From Sphingobacteriales bacterium (lineage in GTDB: Bacteria > Bacteroidota > Bacteroidia > Chitinophagales > UBA2359): 64,000 nucleotides of DNA. The notes beneath the pieces are model-generated. The model was given only the letters and a program-made list of their open reading frames with translations. It did not search any database and was not told the origin of the DNA. The position numbers and the translations under genes were made by a program. This document shows, one piece after another, positions 16,806-25,997 of the stretch. Positions within the stretch are counted from its first letter, which is position 1. Each line of letters begins with the position of its first letter. Where the stretch lies: NCBI GenBank assembly GCA_016700115.1, contig CP064999.1, forward strand, positions 1,860,001 to 1,924,000. Direction: 5' to 3'.

Positions 16806-18698
16806 ATGTCAGATATTATCAGACTTTTACCTGATTCGGTCGCCAATCAGATTGCTGCAGGCGAGGTAGTACAACGTCCTGCGTCAGTGGTTAAAGAGTT
16901 GCTCGAAAACGCCATTGATGCCGGAGCAAGCCAAATCCAGCTCATTTTAAAAGAGGCAGGTAAAAAGCTCATTCAGGTAACAGATAATGGAATTGGCATG
17001 TCAGAAACAGATGCCCGCCTTTGTTTTGAACGACATGCGACCTCTAAAATTAAAAACGCTTCCGATTTGTTTGCCATCCGAACCATGGGATTTAGAGGAG
17101 AGGCGATGGCTTCTATTGCTGCCGTAGCACAGGTTGAGCTAAAGACAAAACAGCGCGGAGCCGATTTAGGAACCTTGGTTTATATCGAAGCTTCTGATCT
17201 TAAAATCCACGAACCTTGCCAATTTACAGAAGGCACTTCTATTGCGGTGAAAAACCTGTTTTTTAATGTACCTGCACGGCGCAATTTTCTAAAATCAGAT
17301 TCCATAGAATATAAATATATCCTGGATGAATTTCAGCGGGTAGCGCTTGCCAATCCAAAAATCGGATTTTCCTTGTTTCACAACGGAACCGAGATTTACC
17401 ATCTTCTTCCTGAGAATCTTCGCAAGCGGGTAGTTTCGCTTTTTGGACCAAATTTTAACGAAAGGTTAGTTGCCCTTGAACTCGAAGCCGATTTTATCCG
17501 CATTTACGGGTTTATCGGCAAACCCGATTTTGCGCGGAAAACCCGGGGTGAACAATTCTTTTTTGTGAATGAAAGGTTTATTAAAAGCAGCTACCTTAAC
17601 CATGCGGTGATGTCTGCCTACGAAAAATTATTGCCCGATCAAACTTACCCTTTTTACCTTATTTTTATTGACATAGAGCCCAACAGGATTGATGTCAATG
17701 TGCATCCTACCAAACAGGAAATTAAATTCGACAACGAACAGGTCGTTTATACTTTTGTCAAAACTACAGTTTCACGAGCTTTGGGGATGAATAATATTTC
17801 CCCAACGCTGGATTTTGAAAATGAAATCAATCCGGCTATTTTTAATCTGCAAACAAACGAAAACCCCGAAAGAGCGTTAAAAAACAATTTAAGAACAGAT
17901 AACGGCTATAAAAACACTGAAAAAAAAGAGGTGCCCGGCTATCAGCATAACAAAAAAAACATCCCTGCCAATTGGGAAGAACTATATCGTACCCATACTA
18001 TTGACACAGAACAAAATGAAAATATTTCACTGCTGCCCGAAAACGGCAATCAGCAGCAGAACTCTCAGCAAAGCATCATTTTACCCGGAACCGACCATGC
18101 TAACCAGGAATTGCACGAACAGGTAGCGCCTGTTCAACTTCACAATACCTACGTGCTTAGTTCCATAAAATCGGGGTTTATCCTGATAGACCAACAAGCG
18201 GCCTCCGAACGTATCTTGTACGAACGCTATCAAAAAGCCTTGTCAAAAGAAAAACCAAACCATACTCAACAGTTATTGTTTCCTCAAAATATTGACCTTT
18301 CAAGACCTGATGCTGAATTGTTAAAGCAAATTCTGCCCGACATTAACACACTTGGCTATGATATTGCGGCTTTTGGCCCTCATAACTTTGTGTTGCGGGG
18401 CATCCCTTCCGATACCCGACAGGCAGGAAAAGAACAACAAATTATCGAACAACTGCTCGAACAGTTTAAACTTCATTTGTCAGACCTGAAAACCGGCAAC
18501 CGAGATGTACTGGCTTTTACGATGGCGCGAAGCAATTCAATTAAAAAAGGGGAGAAATTGCCCTTCGAACAACTTCAAATGTTAGTTGACCAGTTATTTG
18601 CCTGCGAAATGCCCTATTTTACTCCCAACGGAAAACCTACCTTAGTGAGGTATTCACTCGAAGAGGTCGAAAAACAATTTGAGCGAAAAAAGAGTTAG
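16806..18698 (+). CDS. mutL: DNA mismatch repair protein MutL
   Basis: MutL couples MutS mismatch recognition to downstream repair. The frame is open from 16680, but ATG 16806 gives the family start MSDIIRLLPDSVANQIAAGE and the upstream codons are a dispersed repeat. The 630-residue product has the GHKL ATPase domain (ENAIDAG about 34-40, DNGIGM 60-65, GFRGEAM) and the transducer domain with NVHPTKQEIKF. A variable linker (about 345-425) leads to a C-terminal dimerisation/endonuclease domain. The endonuclease motif reads DQQAASERILYE instead of DQHA(X)2E(X)4E, and the later Cys motif is TPNGKPT-like, so nicking activity is not certain. Neighbours are a small membrane protein and a rhomboid gene on the same strand. 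Confidence 0.97.
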   Translation: MSDIIRLLPDSVANQIAAGEVVQRPASVVKELLENAIDAGASQIQLILKEAGKKLIQVTDNGIGMSETDARLCFERHATSKIKNASDLFAIRTMGFRGEAMASIAAVAQVELKTKQRGADLGTLVYIEASDLKIHEPCQFTEGTSIAVKNLFFNVPARRNFLKSDSIEYKYILDEFQRVALANPKIGFSLFHNGTEIYHLLPENLRKRVVSLFGPNFNERLVALELEADFIRIYGFIGKPDFARKTRGEQFFFVNERFIKSSYLNHAVMSAYEKLLPDQTYPFYLIFIDIEPNRIDVNVHPTKQEIKFDNEQVVYTFVKTTVSRALGMNNISPTLDFENEINPAIFNLQTNENPERALKNNLRTDNGYKNTEKKEVPGYQHNKKNIPANWEELYRTHTIDTEQNENISLLPENGNQQQNSQQSIILPGTDHANQELHEQVAPVQLHNTYVLSSIKSGFILIDQQAASERILYERYQKALSKEKPNHTQQLLFPQNIDLSRPDAELLKQILPDINTLGYDIAAFGPHNFVLRGIPSDTRQAGKEQQIIEQLLEQFKLHLSDLKTGNRDVLAFTMARSNSIKKGEKLPFEQLQMLVDQLFACEMPYFTPNGKPTLVRYSLEEVEKQFERKKS

Positions 18699-18711
18699 TG
18701 TAACAATGTTC

Positions 18712-18731
18712 ACCGGAAGCAGTATTCCGGT
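18712..18731 (+). terminator. Short hairpin after mutL
   Basis: accggaa and ttccggt pair around gcagta, 13 bp after the mutL stop, followed by only two Ts. Possible weak terminator. Confidence 0.35.
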
Positions 18732-18770
18732 TTAAAAGCACAAATCTCAACTTATATACCTAAATTTCCT

Positions 18771-19625
18771 ATGCAACAATTCCAGCAACCCGGTGGCTTC
18801 AGTGTGATGCCCGAAGTGGTGAAAAACCTGCTCATCATCAATGTCTTGGTCATGTTGGCCGTACCTGCTCTTCAAAGTGGTTTAGGCATTGATGTGTCGC
18901 GCTTACTCGGACTTCATGTTTGGAATGCCTCAGAGTTCAGACCCTGGCAGTTTATTACAACCATGTTTGTCCATGGTAATTTCGGACATTTACTGTTTAA
19001 TATGTTCACCCTTTGGATGTTTGGTTCGGTATTGGAAAATATCTGGGGGGGTAAACGTTTTTTGACTTTTTACCTCCTGACCGGGCTCGGCGCAGCCTTT
19101 CTTTACTCCCTTACTTCATATTTTGAATTGCTCCCCGATATCAACCTGATGAATGCTTTTCTCAATAATCCCGGTAGCGACTCCTTACTCAATTTAACCC
19201 AAAACCACCGCTTTGTGGTCAGCGAAGGTTTTAATTATGACATCTATAAACAATACCTTGGTTTTGAAGAAAACTTTTCAAAGTTTGCCAATGCCCCCGA
19301 CAACAAACTCCTGCTCAATGATATGGTTCGGTTTATCCACGACTATAAAGAATATTTCCTTAATCTTCGCGTGGCAGTAGGGGCATCGGGAGCCGTCTAT
19401 GGATTGTTGATGGCCTATGGCATCATGTTCCCCAATCAATTGCTCTATGTTTATTTCCTGATTCCCATCAAAGCCAAATATTTAGTGATTATTCTTGGAT
19501 TAGCAGAACTGTTTTTAGGCATGAGAAACAGCCCGGGCGATAATGTGGCGCATTATGCACATTTAGGGGGTATGTTGTTTGGATTTATCTTGCTTCGATT
19601 TTGGAAACAACGGAGAATTTATTAA
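18771..19625 (+). CDS. Rhomboid-family intramembrane serine protease
   Basis: The 284-residue membrane protein has about six hydrophobic helices and the rhomboid motifs: HGNFGHLLFNM in the first catalytic loop/helix region (near 68-78), GASGAVYG with the catalytic serine at residue 206, and AHYAHLGG with the catalytic histidine at 261 or, more likely, 264. A family-atypical soluble insert of about 80 residues (roughly 122-200) separates the second helix pair. Bacterial rhomboids cleave single-pass membrane proteins within the bilayer; the substrate here is unknown. Start ATG 18771 leaves a short cytoplasmic tail. It follows mutL by 72 bp on the same strand. Confidence 0.93.
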   Translation: MQQFQQPGGFSVMPEVVKNLLIINVLVMLAVPALQSGLGIDVSRLLGLHVWNASEFRPWQFITTMFVHGNFGHLLFNMFTLWMFGSVLENIWGGKRFLTFYLLTGLGAAFLYSLTSYFELLPDINLMNAFLNNPGSDSLLNLTQNHRFVVSEGFNYDIYKQYLGFEENFSKFANAPDNKLLLNDMVRFIHDYKEYFLNLRVAVGASGAVYGLLMAYGIMFPNQLLYVYFLIPIKAKYLVIILGLAELFLGMRNSPGDNVAHYAHLGGMLFGFILLRFWKQRRIY

Positions 19626-19750
19626 CCTAATCTCAAAAAAAAAGCTGTTATTTTTCGCAACAAAACCACAAACTCAATAAATATTGGCTTGTTTTTTGCA
19701 CTTTTTAAATGTTTGCCTAACTTTATAGTTTAAATCAATCCGCTTAAACA

Positions 19751-21547
19751 ATGAAAACTTTATACACCTGCTTTTTCTCTGCTTGTTGTCTTATCATAAC
19801 CCTGTTTTTACTGTTAGTTTCATCTGTTTCCATTCAGGCACAAACAGAAGACCCTTGTGTTACGGGAGGTTATTTTTTATCCACAACCTCAACCGATGTT
19901 ACCTGCTATGGCGCTAATAACGGAACTGCAACTGTTGCAAGTTCTGGTTGCAATTGTGTGTTCAGCGGCTGTTTGTTTTTATGGGAAGATGGTCAGCAAA
20001 CCCATACCGCAATCAACCTCACCGCAGGGGTCTATGAGGTTACCATCACACACCCCAACGGTTGCATCATGGATACTTTTGTAGTGGTTAACCAACCCGA
20101 ATCATTTATCAGTGAAGCAATAGCTGTCAATCCGCTTTGTCCGGGCGGTTCGGATGGAAGCGCGCAAATCATACCGACCGCTACAGCCGGCCCTCTTACC
20201 TATGAATGGACAAACGGAGATACAACTGACCTCATTTCCGGAGTTGGTGCCGGAACATATCTGGTTACGGTTACCAATTTTATAGGGTGCAGGATTGTCA
20301 GAGAAATAAACATAGAAGATCCTTTGGCTCCTCAGTTGGATGTGGTCGTTCAAAAATCATGTGCCGGCAGCAATTCAGGTTCTGCCGAGGTAATGATAAT
20401 CGGCGGTAGCCCTCCCTTTACCTACTTATGGAACGATTCAGCAGAATGTCCTTATCAACAAGCAGAAAATCTGCCCGCAGGTGATTATACCGTTTGGGTT
20501 ACCGATGCTAATGGTTGTGAATACGAAACAACTGCCACTGTTGAAAATTTCAGTGAAATTCCCCTTGAAACTGCCATTCAGGACGCATGTTTTGGTGCTG
20601 ATAATGGGTCAGTTAATATCTTAGTAGATGGCTCAGCCACTTTCCCACTGACCTATTACTGGAACAATATGCCCATTACCGGAAGCCCGGGCGGAGTTTC
20701 TTTAACAGGGTTAGCTCCGGGAACTTATGAATTTAGTATGACCGATGGCAATGGTTGCGGCTTTTCCCAAACTATCACGATTGCTGAAAATATGCTGCCG
20801 GCAACTATTATTGGTCCCACAGCCCCTGTTTGCCCTAATCAATCTGTACAACTTTCCACCACTTTTGGCGCAAGTTCTTATGTTTGGTCTCCTTCTTCAG
20901 GATTGGACAATCCCAATAGCCCGTCTCCAACAGCAACAGTTGACCAAACTACTACTTATCTGGTAGAAATCACCTCTGATGCCGGTTGTATTTCTACTGC
21001 GGCTTTCACCATAAATGTAAATAGTGCCCCGGAATTGACCATCAATGCCTGGGACAATACAATTTGTCAGGGAGAAAGCACACAGTTGGTTGCAATGGTG
21101 TCTGGCGGAGCAAGCTCATTTTCATGGATACCGGTAACAGGGCTGAGCAGTGCTACCACCAACGCTCCTTTTGCAAGTCCCAATGAAACCACCAATTATG
21201 TTGTTGTGGTTACCAATGCAAGTGGGTGTACTTCTTCGGCAGAAGTATTGATTACTGTTGAAGACTGCACAGGAATAGACCCAACTATCAAGTCTGAATT
21301 CGTTAATATCTATCCCAATCCGGCAAGCAATGGTCAATTTACCCTGTTATTAAATGAAACATTCGCTCATTCAGAGTTGACTGCATCTGTTTTCAACACC
21401 AATGGTCAGTTGATACTCACCAGGCATTTTAATTCTTCAGGCAATACAAATTTACCGCTTCATCTGACCGATTTCCCGGCTGGATTATACTACCTGCAAT
21501 TGCAATCTGAACATACTCAAATTGTTGAAAAGCTGATAGTCAGATAG
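19751..21547 (+). CDS. SprB-repeat surface adhesin with T9SS sorting domain
   Basis: Signal peptide (MKTLYTCFFSACCLIITLFL, mature from about residue 30) is followed by four SprB-type repeats. Each begins with a C-x-G-x-x-(N/D)G-(T/S) motif: CYGANNGTATV, CPGGSDGSAQI, CAGSNSGSAEV and CFGADNGSVNI. Two Ig-like domains follow (CPNQSVQLST and CQGESTQLVA), then a type A sorting domain from VNIYPNPASN to KLIVR. SprB repeats occur in the gliding adhesin SprB, but this 598-residue protein is far shorter, so a general surface or adhesive role is the safer call. A bidirectional terminator separates it from rpiB. Confidence 0.92.
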   Translation: MKTLYTCFFSACCLIITLFLLLVSSVSIQAQTEDPCVTGGYFLSTTSTDVTCYGANNGTATVASSGCNCVFSGCLFLWEDGQQTHTAINLTAGVYEVTITHPNGCIMDTFVVVNQPESFISEAIAVNPLCPGGSDGSAQIIPTATAGPLTYEWTNGDTTDLISGVGAGTYLVTVTNFIGCRIVREINIEDPLAPQLDVVVQKSCAGSNSGSAEVMIIGGSPPFTYLWNDSAECPYQQAENLPAGDYTVWVTDANGCEYETTATVENFSEIPLETAIQDACFGADNGSVNILVDGSATFPLTYYWNNMPITGSPGGVSLTGLAPGTYEFSMTDGNGCGFSQTITIAENMLPATIIGPTAPVCPNQSVQLSTTFGASSYVWSPSSGLDNPNSPSPTATVDQTTTYLVEITSDAGCISTAAFTINVNSAPELTINAWDNTICQGESTQLVAMVSGGASSFSWIPVTGLSSATTNAPFASPNETTNYVVVVTNASGCTSSAEVLITVEDCTGIDPTIKSEFVNIYPNPASNGQFTLLLNETFAHSELTASVFNTNGQLILTRHFNSSGNTNLPLHLTDFPAGLYYLQLQSEHTQIVEKLIVR

Positions 21548-21585
21548 TTTTCGGAAATTTCAACCATAGAAGTTTTAGTTAAAAC

Positions 21586-21619
21586 AAAAGCGGATGCTTC
21601 TTTTGAGGCATCCGCTTTT
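21586..21619. terminator. Bidirectional terminator between the adhesin and rpiB
   Basis: aaaagcggatgc (21586-21597) pairs perfectly with gcatccgctttt (21608-21619) around a 10-base loop. A and T tracts flank both arms, serving convergent genes. Confidence 0.85.
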
Positions 21620-21676
21620 AAGCATATTTGTGTATTGTCTGTTTTTACAATAAGAAATTACTATCAGTTTTCATTT

Positions 21677-22123
21677 TCACCGGCAAGCTATTTTGTTCAC
21701 CCGTTGTTGATGCCGCCCTCCCTCAAAAGAGGTTTGTAAAAATAATTCGGTCATTTGGATGGCATAAGGCAGAGCGACAAAACGGGCAGGAAGACAGATA
21801 ATGTTGGCATCGTTATGGGTTCGGGCAAGCCTTGCAATCTCTAATTGCCAACATATTGCCGCCCGAACTCCGGCATGTTTGTTGGCAGCCATAGCAACAC
21901 CATTCGCACTGCCACAAATCAAGATGCCCAAATCAGCGGTTCCTTTTTCCACCGCTTCGGCAACAGGGTGTGAAAAATCAGGATAATCTACTGAATCAGC
22001 ACTATAAGTACCCATATCTTCAACCAAATACCCTTGTTGTTTCAGGTGGTTGAGAATGGCTTCTTTGTATTCAAATCCGGCATGATCGGCACCTATTGCA
22101 ATTGCTGGCTTCTCTTGTAACAT
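21677..22123 (-). CDS. rpiB: Ribose-5-phosphate isomerase B (RpiB/LacAB family)
   Basis: This cytoplasmic sugar-phosphate isomerase interconverts ribose 5-phosphate and ribulose 5-phosphate in the pentose phosphate pathway. The 148-residue length is typical. IGADHAGFEYK at 10-20 carries the substrate-binding Asp-His, YPDFSHPVAE (47-56) is the family signature, and CGSANG contains the catalytic cysteine at 70; ANG replaces the usual GxG/GNG. THND near 107-110 and the arginines near the C-terminus complete the site. ATG 22123 is the obvious start. It converges with the adhesin gene. Confidence 0.95.
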   Translation of the reverse strand: MLQEKPAIAIGADHAGFEYKEAILNHLKQQGYLVEDMGTYSADSVDYPDFSHPVAEAVEKGTADLGILICGSANGVAMAANKHAGVRAAICWQLEIARLARTHNDANIICLPARFVALPYAIQMTELFLQTSFEGGRHQQRVNKIACR

Positions 22124-22282
22124 ATTGGTTTGTATTTAACTCTCAATATTTGAGAGGGTAAAAATACAAAATTCACCGCTCATCCATTAATCTTTTGGAA
22201 CGAGTCTTTCAGATAAATGGAAATAAGTGGTGTATTTTAAAGGTTTCAAAATTATTCGTGGTTTCCAGTTTCTTAGTATGCG

Positions 22283-23146
22283 TTATTTTACCTTGGCATC
22301 CATCGGATTGCGAAGCCCGCTAAAATCGGTAAGATAGACCTTTACATAGCCCACACTCAAAGGTGACTCAACATACAAAGGCAACCTGTTGGCATCGTCT
22401 GTTACCCAAACCGTCATCATTTCACCTCCTTTAAACACATCTCCTTCCAACAACAAAGGGGCAAATTTTACGCAACGAAACTTACCGAATTCGGTTTTAA
22501 GCGTTTCTTTACCCAAATAGCGGGCATGAACCGGATAGATGGCCCCGTCTAAAAACAACTCCACATTAAACACATCGCCTTTGTTCATATTGCTGTAATC
22601 AATACAACGGGCGGCATAAACTGCTGAAAGCAGGTCTTGGGTGCAGTTGGTGATGGAAACCGTTTTGTTTTCGAGTTGGGTTTTGCCTTTGCGTTTGTGA
22701 TAATGAATAAAGGCCTCTTTTTTCTTGTGGTCAAAACTATAGAGGTGATTGATGGTAAATCCCCCTTCATTTACATCCCGAACAAACTTTAACGGTTTAA
22801 GAGTAGCCGGGTCCATATATGTTTCATATCTGTCCCTTACTTTGTAAAACCAGTCAAAAGTGCGATGGGTTTTACCTTCGCTAATGATGTGATAGACCGG
22901 TTTTCCATATAAATTTTCCGACTTAATTTCAAAGGTAGCCTTTCCGGCATTCATCCAAACGGCAGTCCAGTTGTAATAAACGTTGAAAGTTGCTTTTTCG
23001 CCAGCTTGAAAAGTGCCGTTAGATAAATCGCAAACTAATTGACTATCTTGCTCATCTTTTTGTTCATTAATATCACTAAGCCTTGAAGCAGATGGAGTGT
23101 TTAAAAAGGACAGCCATCCTGCGATTAGAAGAATATAAAAATTCAT
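22283..23146 (-). CDS. DUF3108-family secreted protein
   Basis: The 287-residue protein begins with a signal-peptide-like segment (MNFYILLIAGWLSFLNTPSA), so it should be periplasmic or outer-membrane associated. The body fits the beta-rich DUF3108 pattern: YNWTAVWMNAGKATFEI near 55-72, then FDWFYKVRDRYETYMDPATL and DLLSAVYAARC later, with GDVF and VWVTDDANRLPLYVE near the end. The molecular role of the family is not established to my knowledge. It is transcribed alone on the minus strand after rpiB, with 159 bp between the two. Confidence 0.8.
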   Translation of the reverse strand: MNFYILLIAGWLSFLNTPSASRLSDINEQKDEQDSQLVCDLSNGTFQAGEKATFNVYYNWTAVWMNAGKATFEIKSENLYGKPVYHIISEGKTHRTFDWFYKVRDRYETYMDPATLKPLKFVRDVNEGGFTINHLYSFDHKKKEAFIHYHKRKGKTQLENKTVSITNCTQDLLSAVYAARCIDYSNMNKGDVFNVELFLDGAIYPVHARYLGKETLKTEFGKFRCVKFAPLLLEGDVFKGGEMMTVWVTDDANRLPLYVESPLSVGYVKVYLTDFSGLRNPMDAKVK

Positions 23147-23607
23147 TGTGTCTTTTCTCTTTTTTTGATGTAAAACATTAGGGGTATAAAATTAGTATTT
23201 CTTATTGTGTTTTGGTAATGATAGACCATAAAAACCATTCATAGTTTAAACGTATTTGAATAGCCCTATGGTATAATACCCCTCCTTCATTTCTTGTAAA
23301 TTACAAATCTACAAAATAACTTGAATAATATTATTCCGTATAGCTGCTTTCCGCTTGTTGCTCTCTCTAAACTGCTGAAATAATTACAAGTTAACGAGAT
23401 TTAATTCAAGTTGATTAGCTTTAATTTTAATACAAAAATACCAATCATTCATCTATGAAACTTCTACACCAATTAGTCAATATTGTACAAACTGTTGTAC
23501 CTTGCATACAACAAACCCCCTTGAATAGCTAAACTAACAGTCTTCATCAACAAAAGTTGTACTTTATGCTATCTAAAAACCTTAATCAACTGATCCGGTT
23601 GTTTGAT
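23147..23607. other. Intergenic region between divergent genes, no gene seen
   Basis: This AT-rich stretch separates the divergent DUF3108 and WD40 genes. It must carry both promoters but no convincing TAnnTTTG box with a TTG partner was found, nor any ORF or repeat. Confidence 0.5.
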
Positions 23608-25788
23608 ATGTTCAAAATCATTTGCCCTGTTCATTTCCCGCACTTAAATTTTTTGGCTATTCTTCAATGCCGGCGTTGTTTAAAACATCAATCTTTCTTG
23701 TTGCTTATACTTTTCGTTAATGCCTGTACAAGCAGCAGTAAAATTCAGGAGGATTCGGAGTTACTACGTCTAAGAACAATGAACAGGGCCGAACATCTTA
23801 ATTCTGATGCTCTGGAAACCCTCTACCGGCTGAACAATCCAACAGAAAGCTTTAGAATTGCAGCGCAATCATGGAAACTTTATCCGAATCACAATGCACA
23901 CGAAGCACTTCTCAAAGCCTATTTCTCAGATGTGTTTGAGTTGGAAGGAGCTTTTTACACCACCCCTTTTTACCAAACGGTGCATTCCTTTTCTCAAACA
24001 GTTTACAATGCGGCTTTCTCACAGGATGGGCAATACCTGATTGCTGATGCCGGCCAAAAAGCTATCCTTATCAAAAATACAAACAGAGTGGTTTCAGAGT
24101 TGTCTGCCCACAAGTCCACAATTTATTCAGTAGGTTTTACTCCTACCGGCCGTTATCCTTTTACCACATCACAGGATTTTAGTGCACTTATTTATGACCA
24201 TAGTGGCAATATTTTGGTTTCACTTAAAGGACACCGTGCTCCTGTTTATGATCTTGATGTTTCTGCCGATGGTAATACGATTGCAACAGCAGGTTGGGAT
24301 GGCACTGTTAAGCTTTGGAACTGGAATGGAGAAGAAATCAATTCATTAGTTCCGGGAAACAAAATGGAACTTTTGACTATTGCACGATTTTCTCCCGAAG
24401 GAAACTATCTCATTACTTCCGACGGCTTTCAAATTGCAGTTTTCGACCTCAACAATGCCGCTAAACCAATCTACACTATTTCACAAAAGAATGATACTTA
24501 TACCGATATTGCACTATCTAAATCGCGCAATATATTTGCCTCAAGTACGGTCTATGGTGCAATTGATATTTATGAAATAACCGGTAAATATCTGACTACG
24601 CTTTACGGACATTCTGCATCGGTTAGAAAGGTTGCTTTTTCTTCTGACGGAAAATACATGGTTACTGCATCTGCCGACAAAACTGCGATCATTTGGGATG
24701 CCAGCTGGACAGCGAAAGTAGTTCTGCGGGGACATTCTGCACCCTTATATCGGGCAACGTTTTCTGAAGACGGTCTATACATTTTAACAACTGCTGAAGA
24801 TGGCACAGCGCGGTTATGGAATTGGAAATCGGGTCAAATACTACCACTACCTCAAAATAAAGAACTAACCACCTATTTCTCGCCCGATGGGGAACATATC
24901 ATTACCGTTGGACCCAATTATAATGTCAAAGTTTGGAACTGGCAAGGCAACCTGTCCGAAGATGTTCAGGTTCCCGTGAATACCATTGCCTATGCCTTTT
25001 ACCCACCAAATAGACTGGCTACCGCAACTCAAAAAGATTACGAAACCATCATCAACAATCTTAAAAACGAACAACTCGTTACATTATCCGGAAATTCTGC
25101 CAAAGGTTTTAACGTGTGGTTTTCGCCGGACGAAGCTCATTTTGTTACTGCCGATAAAAACGGAAATGTTCAAATCTGGGATCAAAATGGCAAGCGCTTG
25201 GCTAATGTAAATGCACATACAGATTGGCTGACCGATGCCACATTTTCAGCAAACAACAAGTATTTTGCTACTGCATCATTTGACCATACTGCCAAAGTCT
25301 GGAACTTTGCCGGAGAACATATTGCCACGCTTGACGGTCATGGTAAAACAGTGAACTCTGTTCGCTTTTCACCAAACGGGCTTCAGCTTCTCACTACTTC
25401 AAAAAACGAAAAGGCAATTCTCTGGAACTTGAATCAATCTGCCAAAGCTACACCTGAGACTATTTTTGCCCCTTTTAGCGGAGAGTTGTTTGACGCAGCA
25501 TTTTCACCCGATGGCGGGTATTTGGCAATAGCAGCCCAATCCGGAACCGCTTCTTTGTGGAACAAAAAAGGGCAACCCATTGTCAACCTGAAAGCTGCCT
25601 TGCCTTCGCAAAAACTACAACAGATTAGATTTTCACCCGATGGCAGATTTCTTGCGACGGTTGCTCCAAAAATGGCTCCTTTAAGATGGCCTATAAATCC
25701 CGAGGCACTTTTAGAATCGGCAGAAAAAAGGGGAATCGAACCTTTTACCGAATCTGAACTTAAATGGTACGAATCGGACAATGATTGA
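23608..25788 (+). CDS. WD40 lipoprotein with 14 blades
   Basis: The chosen start ATG 23608 gives a basic and hydrophobic signal ending FVNAC, a lipobox with the lipid-attached cysteine at about residue 40; in-frame starts also exist at 23566 and 23557. After a linker of about 80 residues come 14 recognisable WD40 units, such as HSASVRKVAFSSDGKYMVTA followed by SADKTAIIWD. Fourteen units would make two seven-bladed propellers. No kinase, protease or TPR domain is attached. It is likely a periplasm-facing or surface lipoprotein acting as a protein-binding platform; the partner is unknown. It stands as a single gene. Confidence 0.88.
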   Translation: MFKIICPVHFPHLNFLAILQCRRCLKHQSFLLLILFVNACTSSSKIQEDSELLRLRTMNRAEHLNSDALETLYRLNNPTESFRIAAQSWKLYPNHNAHEALLKAYFSDVFELEGAFYTTPFYQTVHSFSQTVYNAAFSQDGQYLIADAGQKAILIKNTNRVVSELSAHKSTIYSVGFTPTGRYPFTTSQDFSALIYDHSGNILVSLKGHRAPVYDLDVSADGNTIATAGWDGTVKLWNWNGEEINSLVPGNKMELLTIARFSPEGNYLITSDGFQIAVFDLNNAAKPIYTISQKNDTYTDIALSKSRNIFASSTVYGAIDIYEITGKYLTTLYGHSASVRKVAFSSDGKYMVTASADKTAIIWDASWTAKVVLRGHSAPLYRATFSEDGLYILTTAEDGTARLWNWKSGQILPLPQNKELTTYFSPDGEHIITVGPNYNVKVWNWQGNLSEDVQVPVNTIAYAFYPPNRLATATQKDYETIINNLKNEQLVTLSGNSAKGFNVWFSPDEAHFVTADKNGNVQIWDQNGKRLANVNAHTDWLTDATFSANNKYFATASFDHTAKVWNFAGEHIATLDGHGKTVNSVRFSPNGLQLLTTSKNEKAILWNLNQSAKATPETIFAPFSGELFDAAFSPDGGYLAIAAQSGTASLWNKKGQPIVNLKAALPSQKLQQIRFSPDGRFLATVAPKMAPLRWPINPEALLESAEKRGIEPFTESELKWYESDND

Positions 25789-25900
25789 GCCCGAGCAATG
25801 AATTTTACTTTCTTTCAAATCTATAAAAGAATGCCAAAGCCGGTTTTTCAACAGCGCATTATGTTGGAAACATCTATGCTTTTTTTAGTGTCAATTATGT

Positions 25901-25908
25901 TACCTTTG
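25901..25908 (+). promoter_or_regulatory. asd: Putative -7 box for asd
   Basis: TACCTTTG fits TAnnTTTG and lies 90 bp before the asd ATG; a T-rich stretch rather than a clear TTG is at the -33 position. Confidence 0.45.
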
Positions 25909-25997
25909 CGCCTTCAAATCCGGAAACAGTCAAATAAATGATTGCAAAAAGGTAAAATTTTTAATTTTATTAAAACTTCAAACAAGTATTTTTAAAA

